From: Romeriopsis navalis LEGE 11480
Lineage (GTDB): Bacteria > Cyanobacteriota > Cyanobacteriia > Leptolyngbyales > Leptolyngbyaceae
Assembly (NCBI RefSeq): GCF_015207035.1
Contig: NZ_JADEXQ010000042.1
Location: 1 to 48,911 of the forward strand
Reading direction: 5' to 3'
Length of the DNA: 48,911 nucleotides
Part shown: positions 34,947 through 43,837 of the stretch, piece by piece
How positions within the stretch are numbered: the first letter of the stretch is position 1
Layout of the letters: each line of letters starts with the position of its first letter
The notes under the pieces: generated by a model
What the model was told of the DNA's origin: nothing
What the model saw: the letters and a program-made list of their open reading frames with translations, nothing else
Databases searched by the model: none
Position numbers and translations under genes: made by a program

Positions 34947-36833
34947 ATGCATCTGAGTGAATTGACCCACCCTAACCAGTTGCACGGACTGTCGATTAAA
35001 GAACTTCAAGAAATCGGTCGGCAGATTCGTGAAAAGCATTTGGAAACCGTGTCGACGAGTGGGGGACACCTCGGCCCTGGGCTCGGTGTCGTTGAACTCA
35101 CCTTGGCTCTATATCAAACCCTTGATTTAGATCACGATAAAGTTGTCTGGGATGTTGGCCACCAAGCCTATCCCCATAAATTAATTACTGGCCGCTACAA
35201 GGATTTCCACACGCTGCGCCAAAAGGATGGTGTGTGTGGTTATTTGAAGATCGATGAAAGTCCGTTTGATCACTTCGGAGCAGGCCATGCATCCACCAGT
35301 ATTTCCTCCGCCTTGGGCATGGCCCTGGCGCGGGATGCCCGGGGCGAAGACCACAAATGTGTGGCGATTATCGGCGATGGTTCCTTAACCGGCGGCATGG
35401 CCCTCGAAGCGATTAATCACGCGGGACATCTACCCACCACCCGGTTGCTCGTCGTGTTGAACGACAACGAAATGTCGATCTCCCCGAACGTCGGCGCCAT
35501 TCCCCGCTACCTGAACAAAATTCGGCTCAGCCCGCCGATGCAGTTCATCAGCGACAACCTGGAAGAGCAAGTCCGCAACCTGCCCTTCTCCCCCGAATTA
35601 AATCGGGTCAAAGAAGGCATGAAACGACTCGCGGTGCCCAAGGTTGGGGCGGTATTTGAAGAACTCGGCTTCACTTACATGGGGCCAGTCGATGGTCACA
35701 ATTTGGAAGAATTACTTGCCACCTTTAAGGAAGCCCACAAGCATCCCGGCCCGGTTTTAGTCCATGTTTCGACCACGAAGGGCAAAGGTTATGCGATCGC
35801 CGAAAACGATCAAGTCGGCTACCACGCCCAAAATCCCTTTGACATCGCTTCTGGCAAGTCGAAGCCCTCGGGCAAACCCAAGCCACCCGGCTACTCCAAA
35901 GTGTTTGGGGCCACCCTCTCGACCCTGGCGGAAAACGATCGCCGCATCATTGGAATTACCGCCGCCATGGCCACGGGTACAGGACTGGATATTTTCCAAA
36001 AGCGGGTGCCAGAACAATACATTGATGTCGGCATTGCGGAACAGCACGCCGTTACCCTAGCCGCCGGTTTAGCCGCCGATGGCATGCGCCCAATTGCCAC
36101 AATCTACTCCACCTTCCTGCAACGTGCCTACGACCAAATCATCCACGACGTTTGCATCCAGAATTTACCGGTCTTTTTCTGCCTCGATCGAGCCGGCATT
36201 GTCGGCGCCGATGGCCCCACCCACCAGGGCATGTATGACATCGCTTACCTGCGCTGCATCCCGAATATGGTGATGATGGCCCCCAAAGACGAAGCCGAAC
36301 TTCAGCGCATGCTCGTCACCGGCATTGAACATGATGGCCCGATCGCCATGCGCTATCCACGGGGCAGTGGCTATGGTGTGCCGCTGATGGACGAAGGCTG
36401 GGAACCCCTGGAAATTGGCAAGGCCGAACTGCTCCGGAGCGGCGATGATGTGTTGATCGTGGCCTACGGCTCGATGGTCTATCCCGCGATGCAAACCGCT
36501 GAGCTGATGCGCGAACATGGGGTGGAAGCCACCGTCGTAAATGCCCGCTTCGCCAAACCCCTCGACACCGATATGATTCTGCCGCTAGCTAAGCAAATTG
36601 GTCGGGTAGTGACCATGGAAGAAGGCTGCATCAAAGGTGGATTTGGCACCGGCTTGCTTGAGGAACTGATGGAAGCCAACATTTTCGTACCGGTCAAGCG
36701 GATTGGCGTCCCTGATCTGCTGGTCGAACATGCCACACCGGATCAGTCCAAAGCCGAACTGCGGCTCACACCCGCGCAAATGTCAGAGGACATTATCCAA
36801 TTGGTCGGCAAACCCGTAGCGATCGGCGTCTAA
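34947..36833 (+). CDS. dxs: 1-deoxy-D-xylulose-5-phosphate synthase
   Basis: The 628-residue protein matches DXS throughout. It has the [18 protein letters not shown] start, the thiamine-diphosphate motif [31 protein letters not shown], and the pyrimidine-domain segment [22 protein letters not shown] condenses pyruvate and glyceraldehyde-3-phosphate in the first step of the non-mevalonate isoprenoid pathway, supplying carotenoids, the chlorophyll phytyl chain and quinones. An AAGGTGA ribosome site lies 6 nt before ATG 34947. A strong hairpin terminator follows. Confidence 0.98.
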   Translation: MHLSELTHPNQLHGLSIKELQEIGRQIREKHLETVSTSGGHLGPGLGVVELTLALYQTLDLDHDKVVWDVGHQAYPHKLITGRYKDFHTLRQKDGVCGYLKIDESPFDHFGAGHASTSISSALGMALARDARGEDHKCVAIIGDGSLTGGMALEAINHAGHLPTTRLLVVLNDNEMSISPNVGAIPRYLNKIRLSPPMQFISDNLEEQVRNLPFSPELNRVKEGMKRLAVPKVGAVFEELGFTYMGPVDGHNLEELLATFKEAHKHPGPVLVHVSTTKGKGYAIAENDQVGYHAQNPFDIASGKSKPSGKPKPPGYSKVFGATLSTLAENDRRIIGITAAMATGTGLDIFQKRVPEQYIDVGIAEQHAVTLAAGLAADGMRPIATIYSTFLQRAYDQIIHDVCIQNLPVFFCLDRAGIVGADGPTHQGMYDIAYLRCIPNMVMMAPKDEAELQRMLVTGIEHDGPIAMRYPRGSGYGVPLMDEGWEPLEIGKAELLRSGDDVLIVAYGSMVYPAMQTAELMREHGVEATVVNARFAKPLDTDMILPLAKQIGRVVTMEEGCIKGGFGTGLLEELMEANIFVPVKRIGVPDLLVEHATPDQSKAELRLTPAQMSEDIIQLVGKPVAIGV

Positions 36834-36875
36834 ACCAACCGGCAGATTGCACGCAAAATCGATCTCGAACCAGTG

Positions 36876-36905
36876 AATGGGTGGCGATCACGTCACCCAT
36901 TTTTC
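36876..36905 (+). terminator. Intrinsic terminator after dxs
   Basis: AATGGGTG (36876-36883) pairs with CACCCATT (36894-36901), giving an 8-bp stem with a 10-nt loop, followed by further T residues (TTTTC). It lies about 45 bp after the dxs stop. Confidence 0.82.
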
Positions 36906-37066
36906 ATGCTGGCGCTTTATCCTGGAAAGTAAGCATCCATTGGCTCGACCATAACCACCGAAACCCAGGATTTCTCTGCGGAAAATTGGCATTTATGGGC
37001 TAGGATTGCTAGCACTTGGGAGTATTCTTGTTCGCCGCCTCATCGTCAATCGCAGCAGTAACAGCC

Positions 37067-38707
37067 ATGTCGATCAATTTTCGCCCGTGGGTTATCGGTG
37101 GATTGGGCCTCGCCGGTTCAATTTGGATACTGGATGGAATCACCGATTTTCTCGGGGATTGGATACCCGCGATCGTCATTGGTAGCGGCATTACTTGGAG
37201 TTATCTCAAATTCAAGGGGATGCCCCAGGTGGTTCAGCCTATTAGTACCCGGCCAATTACCGTGGAAACGGTCAAGGATGCCGTCGCTGAAGCCGAAGGG
37301 ATTGTTAATCAATTAGCCACCGAAGTGACAGATTTGTCCCGTGATGGCAGTGCCCAGCATTTATCCAACCTGCGGCTGCAAATTCATAGTCTTCTGAGTG
37401 GGCTCGATCGCGACGAAATTCGCTTAGCCGTGATGGGGGGCAAAGGCGTCGGCAAAAGTAGCCTGACCGAATTACTGGAGCAGGACTGGATTGCCGACAT
37501 CTCGCAACAGCTTCACTTAGCCGATACGCCCGCTTTATTTTCCGCCTGGGGCGACGCCCAGAAACTCGAAGACCACGCCTGGCAGCAAGGCAAGGCCGCC
37601 GACTTGGTCATGTTTCTCACCGATGGCGATCTGACTGAATCGCAAATGCAAGTGCTCCAACAGTTAACGGCAGCACACCGCCGCACATTGTTAGTCTTTA
37701 ACAAACAAGATCAATACTTGCCCCGCGAGCAAACCGAAATTCTCGCCAAACTCCAAGACCGCGTCAGTGAGATTATCCGGCCAGAAGATGTCGTGACCAT
37801 TGCCACTCAACCGCGCCCGATCAAAGTGCGGCAACACCAAGCCGATGGTTCCGTCAAAGAATGGCTTGAAGAACCGGGAAAACAAATTACCAGTCTCACC
37901 GATCGGCTCACAGAAATCCTGCTCAAGGAAGGCCAAAAATTAGTCCTGGCCAGCTCCCTCGGTAACGCCGAAGCCTTAAAATCCGAAGCCCGCGTCCAAC
38001 TCAATGCGATTCGCCGCGATCGCGCGATGCCGCTGATTGAGCGCACCCAATGGCTCGTCGCGGGGACCGCCTTTGCCAATCCCTTCCCCGCCCTCGACCT
38101 CTTGGCCACCGCCGCCATTAACGGCCAAATGGTCATGGAGCTGAGCCAGCTCTACCAAAAACCGCTCTCCACCGAACAAGCCCAAGTGATTGCCAAGGCC
38201 CTCGCCAGCCTGATGCTGAAGTTAGGGGTGGTTGAAGCAGGCACCCAAGCAATCGCCGCTGTACTCAAGACAAATGCGATTACCTACGCCGCCGGGGGAC
38301 TAGCCCAAGGCGTCAGCGGTGCCTATTTCAGCCGGTTAGCTGGCCTCACATTAATCGAATACTTTGAAACCGCACACAATCCGCAATGGGTGAAGCAAGA
38401 CAAGCTCCAAAGCATCCTCAAATCGGTGTTCCAACGCAATCAACGGACGACCGTGCTGCAATTATTTGTGAAACAAGCGGTCGATCGATTAATTGCCGAA
38501 ACGCCGGTGATCGCAGCTCGTACCGGTACCGCATCAAGTTCCACCGCCGCCACCGTTGAAGTCACCGTCGCCCCCCAATCCACAGTCAACCCGCCTCAAC
38601 CCCTCACAGCCGAACCGAAGCGCCAGCCTTTACGACTGGATACACCAGAAACACCGAACGCCAATGAAGAACGGGAACTGGAGCCAGTTTATGAAGAGCG
38701 CTGCTAA
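37067..38707 (+). CDS. Membrane-associated GTPase-like protein with DUF697-type domain
   Basis: The product (546 residues from ATG 37067) starts with two short hydrophobic segments, then a GTPase domain with P-loop GGKGVGKSS (about residues 124-132) and NKQD (about 212-215). This is followed by a long helical/hydrophobic C-terminal half (FANPFPALDLLATAAINGQMV) of the DUF697 type. DUF697 GTPases are common in cyanobacteria and may act in membrane or stress functions; the role is unknown. A TTG at 37016 would add 17 residues. The Pro/Thr-rich last 40 residues look disordered. Confidence 0.85.
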   Translation: MSINFRPWVIGGLGLAGSIWILDGITDFLGDWIPAIVIGSGITWSYLKFKGMPQVVQPISTRPITVETVKDAVAEAEGIVNQLATEVTDLSRDGSAQHLSNLRLQIHSLLSGLDRDEIRLAVMGGKGVGKSSLTELLEQDWIADISQQLHLADTPALFSAWGDAQKLEDHAWQQGKAADLVMFLTDGDLTESQMQVLQQLTAAHRRTLLVFNKQDQYLPREQTEILAKLQDRVSEIIRPEDVVTIATQPRPIKVRQHQADGSVKEWLEEPGKQITSLTDRLTEILLKEGQKLVLASSLGNAEALKSEARVQLNAIRRDRAMPLIERTQWLVAGTAFANPFPALDLLATAAINGQMVMELSQLYQKPLSTEQAQVIAKALASLMLKLGVVEAGTQAIAAVLKTNAITYAAGGLAQGVSGAYFSRLAGLTLIEYFETAHNPQWVKQDKLQSILKSVFQRNQRTTVLQLFVKQAVDRLIAETPVIAARTGTASSSTAATVEVTVAPQSTVNPPQPLTAEPKRQPLRLDTPETPNANEERELEPVYEERC

Positions 38708-38782
38708 TTCGCCCAGCGCACGACCCGCCGTGATCGCGCCGCACGCCACGCCAAACCGCACGCAGCACGGTCGTCAGCGAAT

Positions 38783-39970
38783 CTACGACTGCAACAACCG
38801 ACGCACACCACTCAAATAATCCAACGCCGTTTGCAGCTGTGCCACCTGTTGCTCCGGTGATATATGCGGCTGCATTCCTTGAGTGATCGCCTGTTGCAGC
38901 TGATCGAGCAGCGCCGGTACGTTCGCCGGATCAGCATCCGCTGCAGCATCGGCCGCGATCGCCGATTGCTTCGCTTGCTCAAACCGACCATAGGCCACCT
39001 GGGCCAAATCCAAGGAAGATGACGTTACCGCACTATCCGGCAGCTTCGTCTGGAGCTCTTGGATCGTCTCCTGCAGATTTTCGATTACCCCGTACATTTC
39101 CATCGGGTCAAAGACCCGCAGTAAACTCGACTGGGTCACAAGGCCCAATCCTTGGCCCCAATTCCAGGACACGACCAAACGTCCCACCCGACGCTGCTGC
39201 ATTTCTTGGTGAGCCACCCAAAGCGAATCTTCCGGATTGAGTAGAAACAGTGGCGTACTCATCACGGCCTCCGCTTGGGTGGTGGCCAAATTAATTTGAA
39301 ACGCTTGAAATTGGACAATATCGCGCTCGGTCACGATACCCACTGGGTAGTCATTCTGTGCGTCATTTAACTGTGTAATGACAATACAACTGACGCGATT
39401 AGTCGCCATCAGTTTCGCCAATTGCAACACCGGCGTATGCAGTGGCGCATGAATCACACTATCCGTCATCACATCCGAAACCCGCCGAAACCGGAGCAAG
39501 TTGGCCGGCCGCAAAATCTGGCGAATACTCTCATGGGAAATCACCCCCACCAATTTGCCGTCATCATCGACGACCGGCAAATGCCGAATCCGATAACGCC
39601 GAAATAAAAATAACGCCGCAAAAATATCTTGGAGCGCCGACTGGGGTAGGGTGACGATCGGATGAATCATCACCGACGCAATCGATACATCATTCAAATC
39701 AACCGCATCCGCCGCCAACCGCACCACATCCCGCTCGGTCAAAATCCCCAGCAATGCATCACCGGACATGACCAACACACAGCTCGATCGTGATCGGGGC
39801 ACAGCCGCTGCCGGCTCCACATCGGCCACCAATCCGCAGGTCCGACCATGGGACTGACTGATCAACGCAATTGTCTCAATCACCGAAAAATCAGGAGCAA
39901 CAATCAATGGATCGCGATCAATGGCATCTTCCAAACTTGGCGCATAGGCCGAGGACGGATCCAAGGACAT
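38783..39970 (-). CDS. Four-CBS-domain protein
   Basis: Two Bateman pairs of CBS domains fill about residues 15-320. The first two (LLGILTERDVVRLAADAV, KLVGVISHESIRQILRP) and the second two (VGIVTERDIVQFQ, GLVTQSSLLRVFDP) each carry the conserved terminal D/S helix. A C-terminal coiled-coil-like helix (about residues 315-395, ENLQETIQELQTKL) suggests oligomerisation. CBS pairs bind adenine nucleotides. Without an enzymatic domain it could be a regulator of unknown partners. I start at ATG 39970, where AGGGG lies 9 nt upstream; a TTG 6 codons earlier exists. Confidence 0.88.
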   Translation of the reverse strand: MSLDPSSAYAPSLEDAIDRDPLIVAPDFSVIETIALISQSHGRTCGLVADVEPAAAVPRSRSSCVLVMSGDALLGILTERDVVRLAADAVDLNDVSIASVMIHPIVTLPQSALQDIFAALFLFRRYRIRHLPVVDDDGKLVGVISHESIRQILRPANLLRFRRVSDVMTDSVIHAPLHTPVLQLAKLMATNRVSCIVITQLNDAQNDYPVGIVTERDIVQFQAFQINLATTQAEAVMSTPLFLLNPEDSLWVAHQEMQQRRVGRLVVSWNWGQGLGLVTQSSLLRVFDPMEMYGVIENLQETIQELQTKLPDSAVTSSSLDLAQVAYGRFEQAKQSAIAADAAADADPANVPALLDQLQQAITQGMQPHISPEQQVAQLQTALDYLSGVRRLLQS

Positions 39971-40073
39971 GGACGAAACCCCTATCAAATGGTTATCTGC
40001 TCACATTCTCATCCATGAACGGCACAGTTTCACCGCAATTACTGAATTAGCGCAGAAATGTCACATCCACTTA

Positions 40074-40157
40074 GAGAGATGTAACATTTTATTGAAAAAA
40101 AACCAGACCTCGTTAGGGTTTGAGTCAGGTTGAGGTGTATGATTGAGAGATGTAACA
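40074..40157. repeat. 13-bp direct repeat GAGAGATGTAACA
   Basis: The 13-mer GAGAGATGTAACA occurs at 40074-40086 and 40145-40157, 71 bp apart, in the gap between the CBS protein and the recombinase-tail protein. An A8 run lies between the copies. It may be a binding site or a target duplication; I see no inserted element between them. Confidence 0.6.
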
Positions 40158-40209
40158 GACAAACAAGATATATGACCCTGTTACCAGTAGTTTGAATCGG
40201 TTAGCGGTG

Positions 40210-40587
40210 CTACCCAAGTTTGGTTGAATCAGCGGTTGAGTGTTGTTGTCTTTTGACACCAGAAACCCGATCTGCTCGACCATACAGCCGGTCTAGAACC
40301 CGCTTCACTGAGACACGCTGCCATGGCTGACCCCGTTTGGTGGTGTAGCCCTGTTCATTCAGCCAATCGGCAATTTTTTGCAGGGATTTCCCCGACTTAT
40401 GATGCCGCCGGATCAAATCGATAATCTCACATTCTTGCGGATGCTCACGCAACTCACCATTCACCGACTGTTGGCCAAATGCCGGCGAACCATAGCCCGC
40501 GTAACCGCCACTCTTGGCCTTGGCTTTGCGACCTTGTTCGAGCCGTTCCCAAACTGTGTATTTGTCGTCCGAATTCTGCGCTGTCAT
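40210..40587 (-). CDS. Small recombinase-tail-like DNA-binding protein
   Basis: The 125-residue protein has a segment resembling the Recombinase (PF07508-type) and helix-turn-helix tail of large serine recombinases: YAGYGSPAFGQQ, then IIDLIRRHHKSGKSL followed by QKIADWLNEQGYTTKRG, then the QPWQRVSVKRVLDR region. The N-terminal catalytic resolvase domain with its Ser is absent. The size and start look complete, so this is a stand-alone version, not a truncated fragment. It probably binds DNA. It is divergent from the ferredoxin gene. Confidence 0.7.
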   Translation of the reverse strand: MTAQNSDDKYTVWERLEQGRKAKAKSGGYAGYGSPAFGQQSVNGELREHPQECEIIDLIRRHHKSGKSLQKIADWLNEQGYTTKRGQPWQRVSVKRVLDRLYGRADRVSGVKRQQHSTADSTKLG

Positions 40588-40592
40588 GACTA

Positions 40593-40621
40593 TTTAAGTC
40601 GAATTGCTATGGGGTTATAGT
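40593..40621 (+). promoter_or_regulatory. Possible promoter of the ferredoxin gene
   Basis: TTTAAG (40593-40598) and TATAGT (40616-40621) are separated by 17 bp and lie 37 bp before the ferredoxin start. The -35-like box is weak; the -10 box is good. Confidence 0.3.
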
Positions 40622-40658
40622 ACCGCACCATCAAACAGAATTCACTTTGAGGAGAGAT

Positions 40659-40955
40659 ATGGCTAGTTACAAAGTCACCCTAACCAACGACGACGGACTC
40701 AATACAACCCTCGACGTTGCCGATGATCAGACGATTTTTGATGCCGCCGAAGAAGCCGATATTGACCTTCCTGTATCTTGCCGCGCCGGTTCTTGCTCGA
40801 GCTGTGCCGGTAAATTGGTCTCCGGCACCGTTGATCAATCGGACCAAGCCTTCCTTGATGATGAGCAAATCGAAGCGGGGTTTGTCCTGACTTGTGTGGC
40901 CTTGCCACTATCGGATTGCACCATCAAAACCCATCAAGAAGACGCATTGTATTAA
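40659..40955 (+). CDS. petF: Plant-type [2Fe-2S] ferredoxin
   Basis: The 98-residue protein has the cluster motif [12 protein letters not shown] and the fourth Cys in VLTCVA, and begins MASYKVTL. This is the standard photosynthetic ferredoxin accepting electrons from photosystem I. GAGGAG (40649-40654) precedes the ATG at 40659. A longer frame adds four residues from an upstream start. It starts a plus-strand run of redox- and nucleotide-sensing genes. Confidence 0.96.
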   Translation: MASYKVTLTNDDGLNTTLDVADDQTIFDAAEEADIDLPVSCRAGSCSSCAGKLVSGTVDQSDQAFLDDEQIEAGFVLTCVALPLSDCTIKTHQEDALY

Positions 40956-40974
40956 ATCCATGCGCGGCGCGCGG

Positions 40975-40993
40975 GGTTCGCTTGCCGCGAACC
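40975..40993 (+). other. Stem-loop between ferredoxin and thioredoxin genes
   Basis: GGTTCGC (40975-40981) and GCGAACC (40987-40993) form a perfect 7-bp stem with a 5-nt loop. It lies 19 bp after the ferredoxin stop without a T-run, so it is likely an mRNA-stability or processing hairpin that separates ferredoxin from thioredoxin messages. Confidence 0.5.
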
Positions 40994-41038
40994 ACCGTCC
41001 AGATTAACCGAACATCCATCGCACAGGAGATATCCCAA

Positions 41039-41359
41039 ATGCCAGCGGCCTACATCAACGATGAAAGTGAATTTGACACATTACTCGCAACTGGCTCCAC
41101 CATGGTTGTCGATTGCACCGCTAATTGGTGTGGCCCTTGCAAAATTGTTGGTCCGCTAATCGATCGATTAGCAGATGAATATCCGGATCAAGCCAAGGTG
41201 TTGAAACTGGACTTAGACAAGAACAAAGCCATCGCCAAGCGCTTCAAAATCAGCAGTATTCCAGCTGTGATGTATTTCAAAGAAGGAGAACTATCCGCCG
41301 CGCTGATCGGTGTCAAACCCTATGAAGACTTCAGTGAAGCCTTAGAGCGATTGCTTTAG
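41039..41359 (+). CDS. Thioredoxin
   Basis: The 106-residue product has the active site NWCGPCKIVGP and the cis-Pro region SSIPAVMYFKEGE, diagnostic of thioredoxin. It uses NADPH- or ferredoxin-linked electrons to reduce target disulfides. AGGAGA lies about 10 nt before ATG 41039. A longer frame would overlap the ferredoxin gene and is not used. It lies directly downstream of ferredoxin. Confidence 0.96.
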   Translation: MPAAYINDESEFDTLLATGSTMVVDCTANWCGPCKIVGPLIDRLADEYPDQAKVLKLDLDKNKAIAKRFKISSIPAVMYFKEGELSAALIGVKPYEDFSEALERLL

Positions 41360-41437
41360 AAACACTGCAACATGGTCGGCGCCGGACCAACAACCGCAGC
41401 GCCATCTCTTTCCCCGCTAGCCTTTGGAGGTTCTGCT

Positions 41438-41680
41438 ATGAAAACAGTTCAGATTGTTCGGTGTCCGAATTGTGGAGCCCTGGCAGAACGAGTTGTTTGG
41501 CGCGATCGTGAAGCAATCAATGATCAGCATAATGATCAGCATGTGATTCGCACGACCTGCGCCGCCTGCGATTACCTAATGATGATGGGACTTTCCACCG
41601 GCAGCGTGATTGAGGCGTATACGCCCGGTTTTTCGGGTCAGTTACTGGATCGATCGGCCAACCATGCCTGTCAGGTTTAA
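41438..41680 (+). CDS. Small zinc-ribbon protein
   Basis: Starting at ATG 41438 (TTGGAGG immediately upstream), the 80-residue protein has two Cys pairs, RCPNCGALAER and TTCAACDYLM, that should bind one zinc ion. No further domain is present. Its role is unknown; it is retained between thioredoxin and the CBS-CP12 gene. Confidence 0.75.
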   Translation: MKTVQIVRCPNCGALAERVVWRDREAINDQHNDQHVIRTTCAACDYLMMMGLSTGSVIEAYTPGFSGQLLDRSANHACQV

Positions 41681-41734
41681 CACCTGACGCAGCGATCATT
41701 TTTGACAACACTAACCTACAGGAACGCAATCGAT

Positions 41735-42277
41735 ATGATGACCGCTGCAGATATTATGACCAAAGAAGTGGTCACAATTTCCGGTTCTGCGACAGTCGCT
41801 GATGCCGTGAAGTTAATGAAGGATAAGGGGCTGCGGGCACTTGTTGTGGAACCGCGCGATCAGACCGACCCCCACGGCATGGTGACGGAAACTGACATCA
41901 TTTATAAAGTTGCCGCCTTCGGCCACGATCCAAAAGCGCTGCGCGTGTATGAGATCATGACCAAACCTTGCATTGCGATCAATCCGGAACTCGGCGTTGA
42001 GTATATCGCCCGGCTGTTTGCCCAAACCCGTATCCGACGAGCACCGGTTGTTTCCGGGAAGTTGCTCGGAGTGATTTCGATTACGGATATTCTGCGCAAG
42101 AGCGATTTTGTCGAAAAGCCGAAGCGCTTGTTTATTGAAGACGAATTAGAGGTGGCCCGGAGCGAAGCCCGAGAAGTTTGCGCGAAAGAAGGCGCAACGG
42201 CTCCGGCTTGCGCGGCAGCCTGGGATGCGGTTGAAGAACTTCAAGCCGCAGCGGCTGATCAACGGCGTAAAGGCTAA
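41735..42277 (+). CDS. CBS-domain protein with an N-terminal-half CP12 tail
   Basis: A CBS pair (residues 1-130, with VEPRDQTDPHGMVTETDI) is followed by about 47 residues that match the N-terminal half of CP12: ARSEAREVCAKEGATAPA and the hallmark AAAWDAVEELQAAAADQR. CP12 links phosphoribulokinase and GAPDH under oxidising conditions. The paired Cys (CAKEG...APAC) expected for the N-terminal loop is present, but the C-terminal half with the second Cys pair is absent. CBS-CP12 fusions are known in cyanobacteria. Adenine-nucleotide sensing by CBS with carbon-cycle control is a reasonable model. The ATG at 41735 is 11 nt after AGGAA. Confidence 0.85.
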   Translation: MMTAADIMTKEVVTISGSATVADAVKLMKDKGLRALVVEPRDQTDPHGMVTETDIIYKVAAFGHDPKALRVYEIMTKPCIAINPELGVEYIARLFAQTRIRRAPVVSGKLLGVISITDILRKSDFVEKPKRLFIEDELEVARSEAREVCAKEGATAPACAAAWDAVEELQAAAADQRRKG

Positions 42278-42374
42278 ACTAAATCTGGCCAAAACAACAT
42301 GGTGTGATTCCTGGAACAATTTTCACCCCCTAAATTTGACCACCTCCATTATTTATTCAGCGGAGACCAGAACA

Positions 42375-42845
42375 ATGGCAACAAAGATGATGCGCGTCGA
42401 AGAAATTATGACCAAAACGGTCGCCACCATTTCTGGTTCGGCGTCGGTAGCCGGGGCCGTGGCGGTGATGAAGGAGAAGGGGCTACGGGCTTTAATTGTG
42501 GAACCACGGGATGCCAACGACCCCTATGGCATGGTCACAGAAACCGACATTGTCTACAAAGTGGCGGCGTTCGGTCATGACCCAAAAGTGATGCGAGTCT
42601 ACGAAATCATGAGCAAGCCTTGCATCAGCGTTAATCCTGAGTTAGGCGTTGAATACGTCGCACGCTTGTTTTCTCAAACTCGGATTCGCCGGGCACCCGT
42701 AATCAAAGATGGCCTCGTCGGCGTCGTATCGATCACAGATATCCTGCGCAAGAGTGACTTCGTCGAAAAACCCAAGAGCAACTTCGAAGTCTATTACAAC
42801 GAAGCCGATCCCGATGAAGCAGCTGCGAAGTTTTACGACTGCTAA
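42375..42845 (+). CDS. CBS-domain protein, tandem paralogue with a short acidic tail
   Basis: The 156-residue protein has a CBS pair very similar to the upstream gene (VEPRDANDPYGMVTETDI and ILRKSDFVEKPKS). Its tail is different: about 20 residues with NFEVYYNEADPDEAA followed by AKFYDC. This resembles the C-terminal half of CP12 (Y-C-x-E-N-P...E-C-R-x-Y-D-D type) but with the loop cysteines lost, apart from a final Cys. GGAGA lies 8 nt before ATG 42375. The pair arose by tandem duplication. Confidence 0.85.
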   Translation: MATKMMRVEEIMTKTVATISGSASVAGAVAVMKEKGLRALIVEPRDANDPYGMVTETDIVYKVAAFGHDPKVMRVYEIMSKPCISVNPELGVEYVARLFSQTRIRRAPVIKDGLVGVVSITDILRKSDFVEKPKSNFEVYYNEADPDEAAAKFYDC

Positions 42846-42887
42846 AGCCGCAATCGCGTTAAGGATTCAATCAGACTGACACCACCG

Positions 42888-42914
42888 ACAGGGGCCGCTT
42901 GGCCCCTGTTTTTT
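42888..42914 (+). terminator. Intrinsic terminator after the CBS pair
   Basis: ACAGGGGCC (42888-42896) and GGCCCCTGT (42901-42909) form a perfect 9-bp stem with a GCTT loop, followed by a T-run ending at 42914. It closes the redox-sensing run of genes. Confidence 0.95.
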
Positions 42915-42962
42915 CGGCATTTACCCAGTCCACGAGCGTCGTTCAATACTGCATCAATTCGT

Positions 42963-43739
42963 CTACAGCACCGCACTTCCGGACCCTTGGAACATCAACC
43001 AAGAGAGGAAGAAGTTAGAAATAAAAATCGCCATCAGCGCCGTCACCACCGCAGTCGTCGTCGATTGGCCCACACCCTTCGCCCCGCCCGTCGTGGTTAA
43101 ACCCCAGTTGCAGCCAATCACCGCAATCAAAATTCCAAAGGCGACGGCTTTGATCGGCGCACTGAACAAGTCCCAAACCGTAATAAACCGCCGGGCGGAA
43201 TCAATAAACAGCGTATGGGAAATCCCATAGAGACTCTCCGCAATCAACATGCCACCAAACATGCCCGTCAGCAGTGAGAGCACGGTCAATAGTGGCAACA
43301 TAAAACAACAAGCCAGCACACGGGGAATCACCAAATAATCAATTGGATCCGTCCGCAGCATATACAGCGCATCAATCTGCTCCGTTACCCGCATGGTGCC
43401 CAGCTCCGCCGCAAAGGCCGACCCGACCCGACCCGCGATAATCACGGCCGTCAAAACTGGGGCTAATTCCCGGGCCAGGGAAATCATCAGCACACCACCC
43501 ACGGCGGTCCCAGCACCGAGATTCACAAACTCACGGGCCACCTGAATGGTAAACACCATCCCAACAAAACTCGCGGTCAACAGCGCAATCAGTAATGATT
43601 CCGGACCGACAATTGACATCTGTTCAAACGTATTACGGCGATGGATTTTGCCTCGCAGTAGATGCACAACCACTTGGCCCATCAACAAACAACCAGACCA
43701 AGAACGCGCCGTCCAACGAGCAAGGGAAGAAGAAGCCAT
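42963..43739 (-). CDS. MlaE-family ABC transporter permease (Ycf63-like)
   Basis: The 258-residue polytopic protein matches MlaE/Ycf63: VGMVFTIQVAREFVNLGA, LARELAPVLTAVIIAGRVG, and GSAFAAELGTMRVTEQIDA are signature stretches. The permease handles lipid movement between membranes with an ATPase and an MCE-domain protein, neither of which is visible here. It is divergent from corA across a 98-bp gap. Confidence 0.93.
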   Translation of the reverse strand: MASSSLARWTARSWSGCLLMGQVVVHLLRGKIHRRNTFEQMSIVGPESLLIALLTASFVGMVFTIQVAREFVNLGAGTAVGGVLMISLARELAPVLTAVIIAGRVGSAFAAELGTMRVTEQIDALYMLRTDPIDYLVIPRVLACCFMLPLLTVLSLLTGMFGGMLIAESLYGISHTLFIDSARRFITVWDLFSAPIKAVAFGILIAVIGCNWGLTTTGGAKGVGQSTTTAVVTALMAIFISNFFLSWLMFQGSGSAVL

Positions 43740-43837
43740 ACACCGAAAACAAAGAAATGGGCAGGAAAATATCGGTTAGGATGCGATTACAGACAACACG
43801 GCTGAAAACTACTGACAATCATACGAGGTCGAGCGGC

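Noticed and set aside
40892-41038. Longer thioredoxin start overlapping the ferredoxin gene
   Set aside because: The ribosome site AGGAGA and the family start fit ATG 41039, and the extra residues look like non-coding translation.
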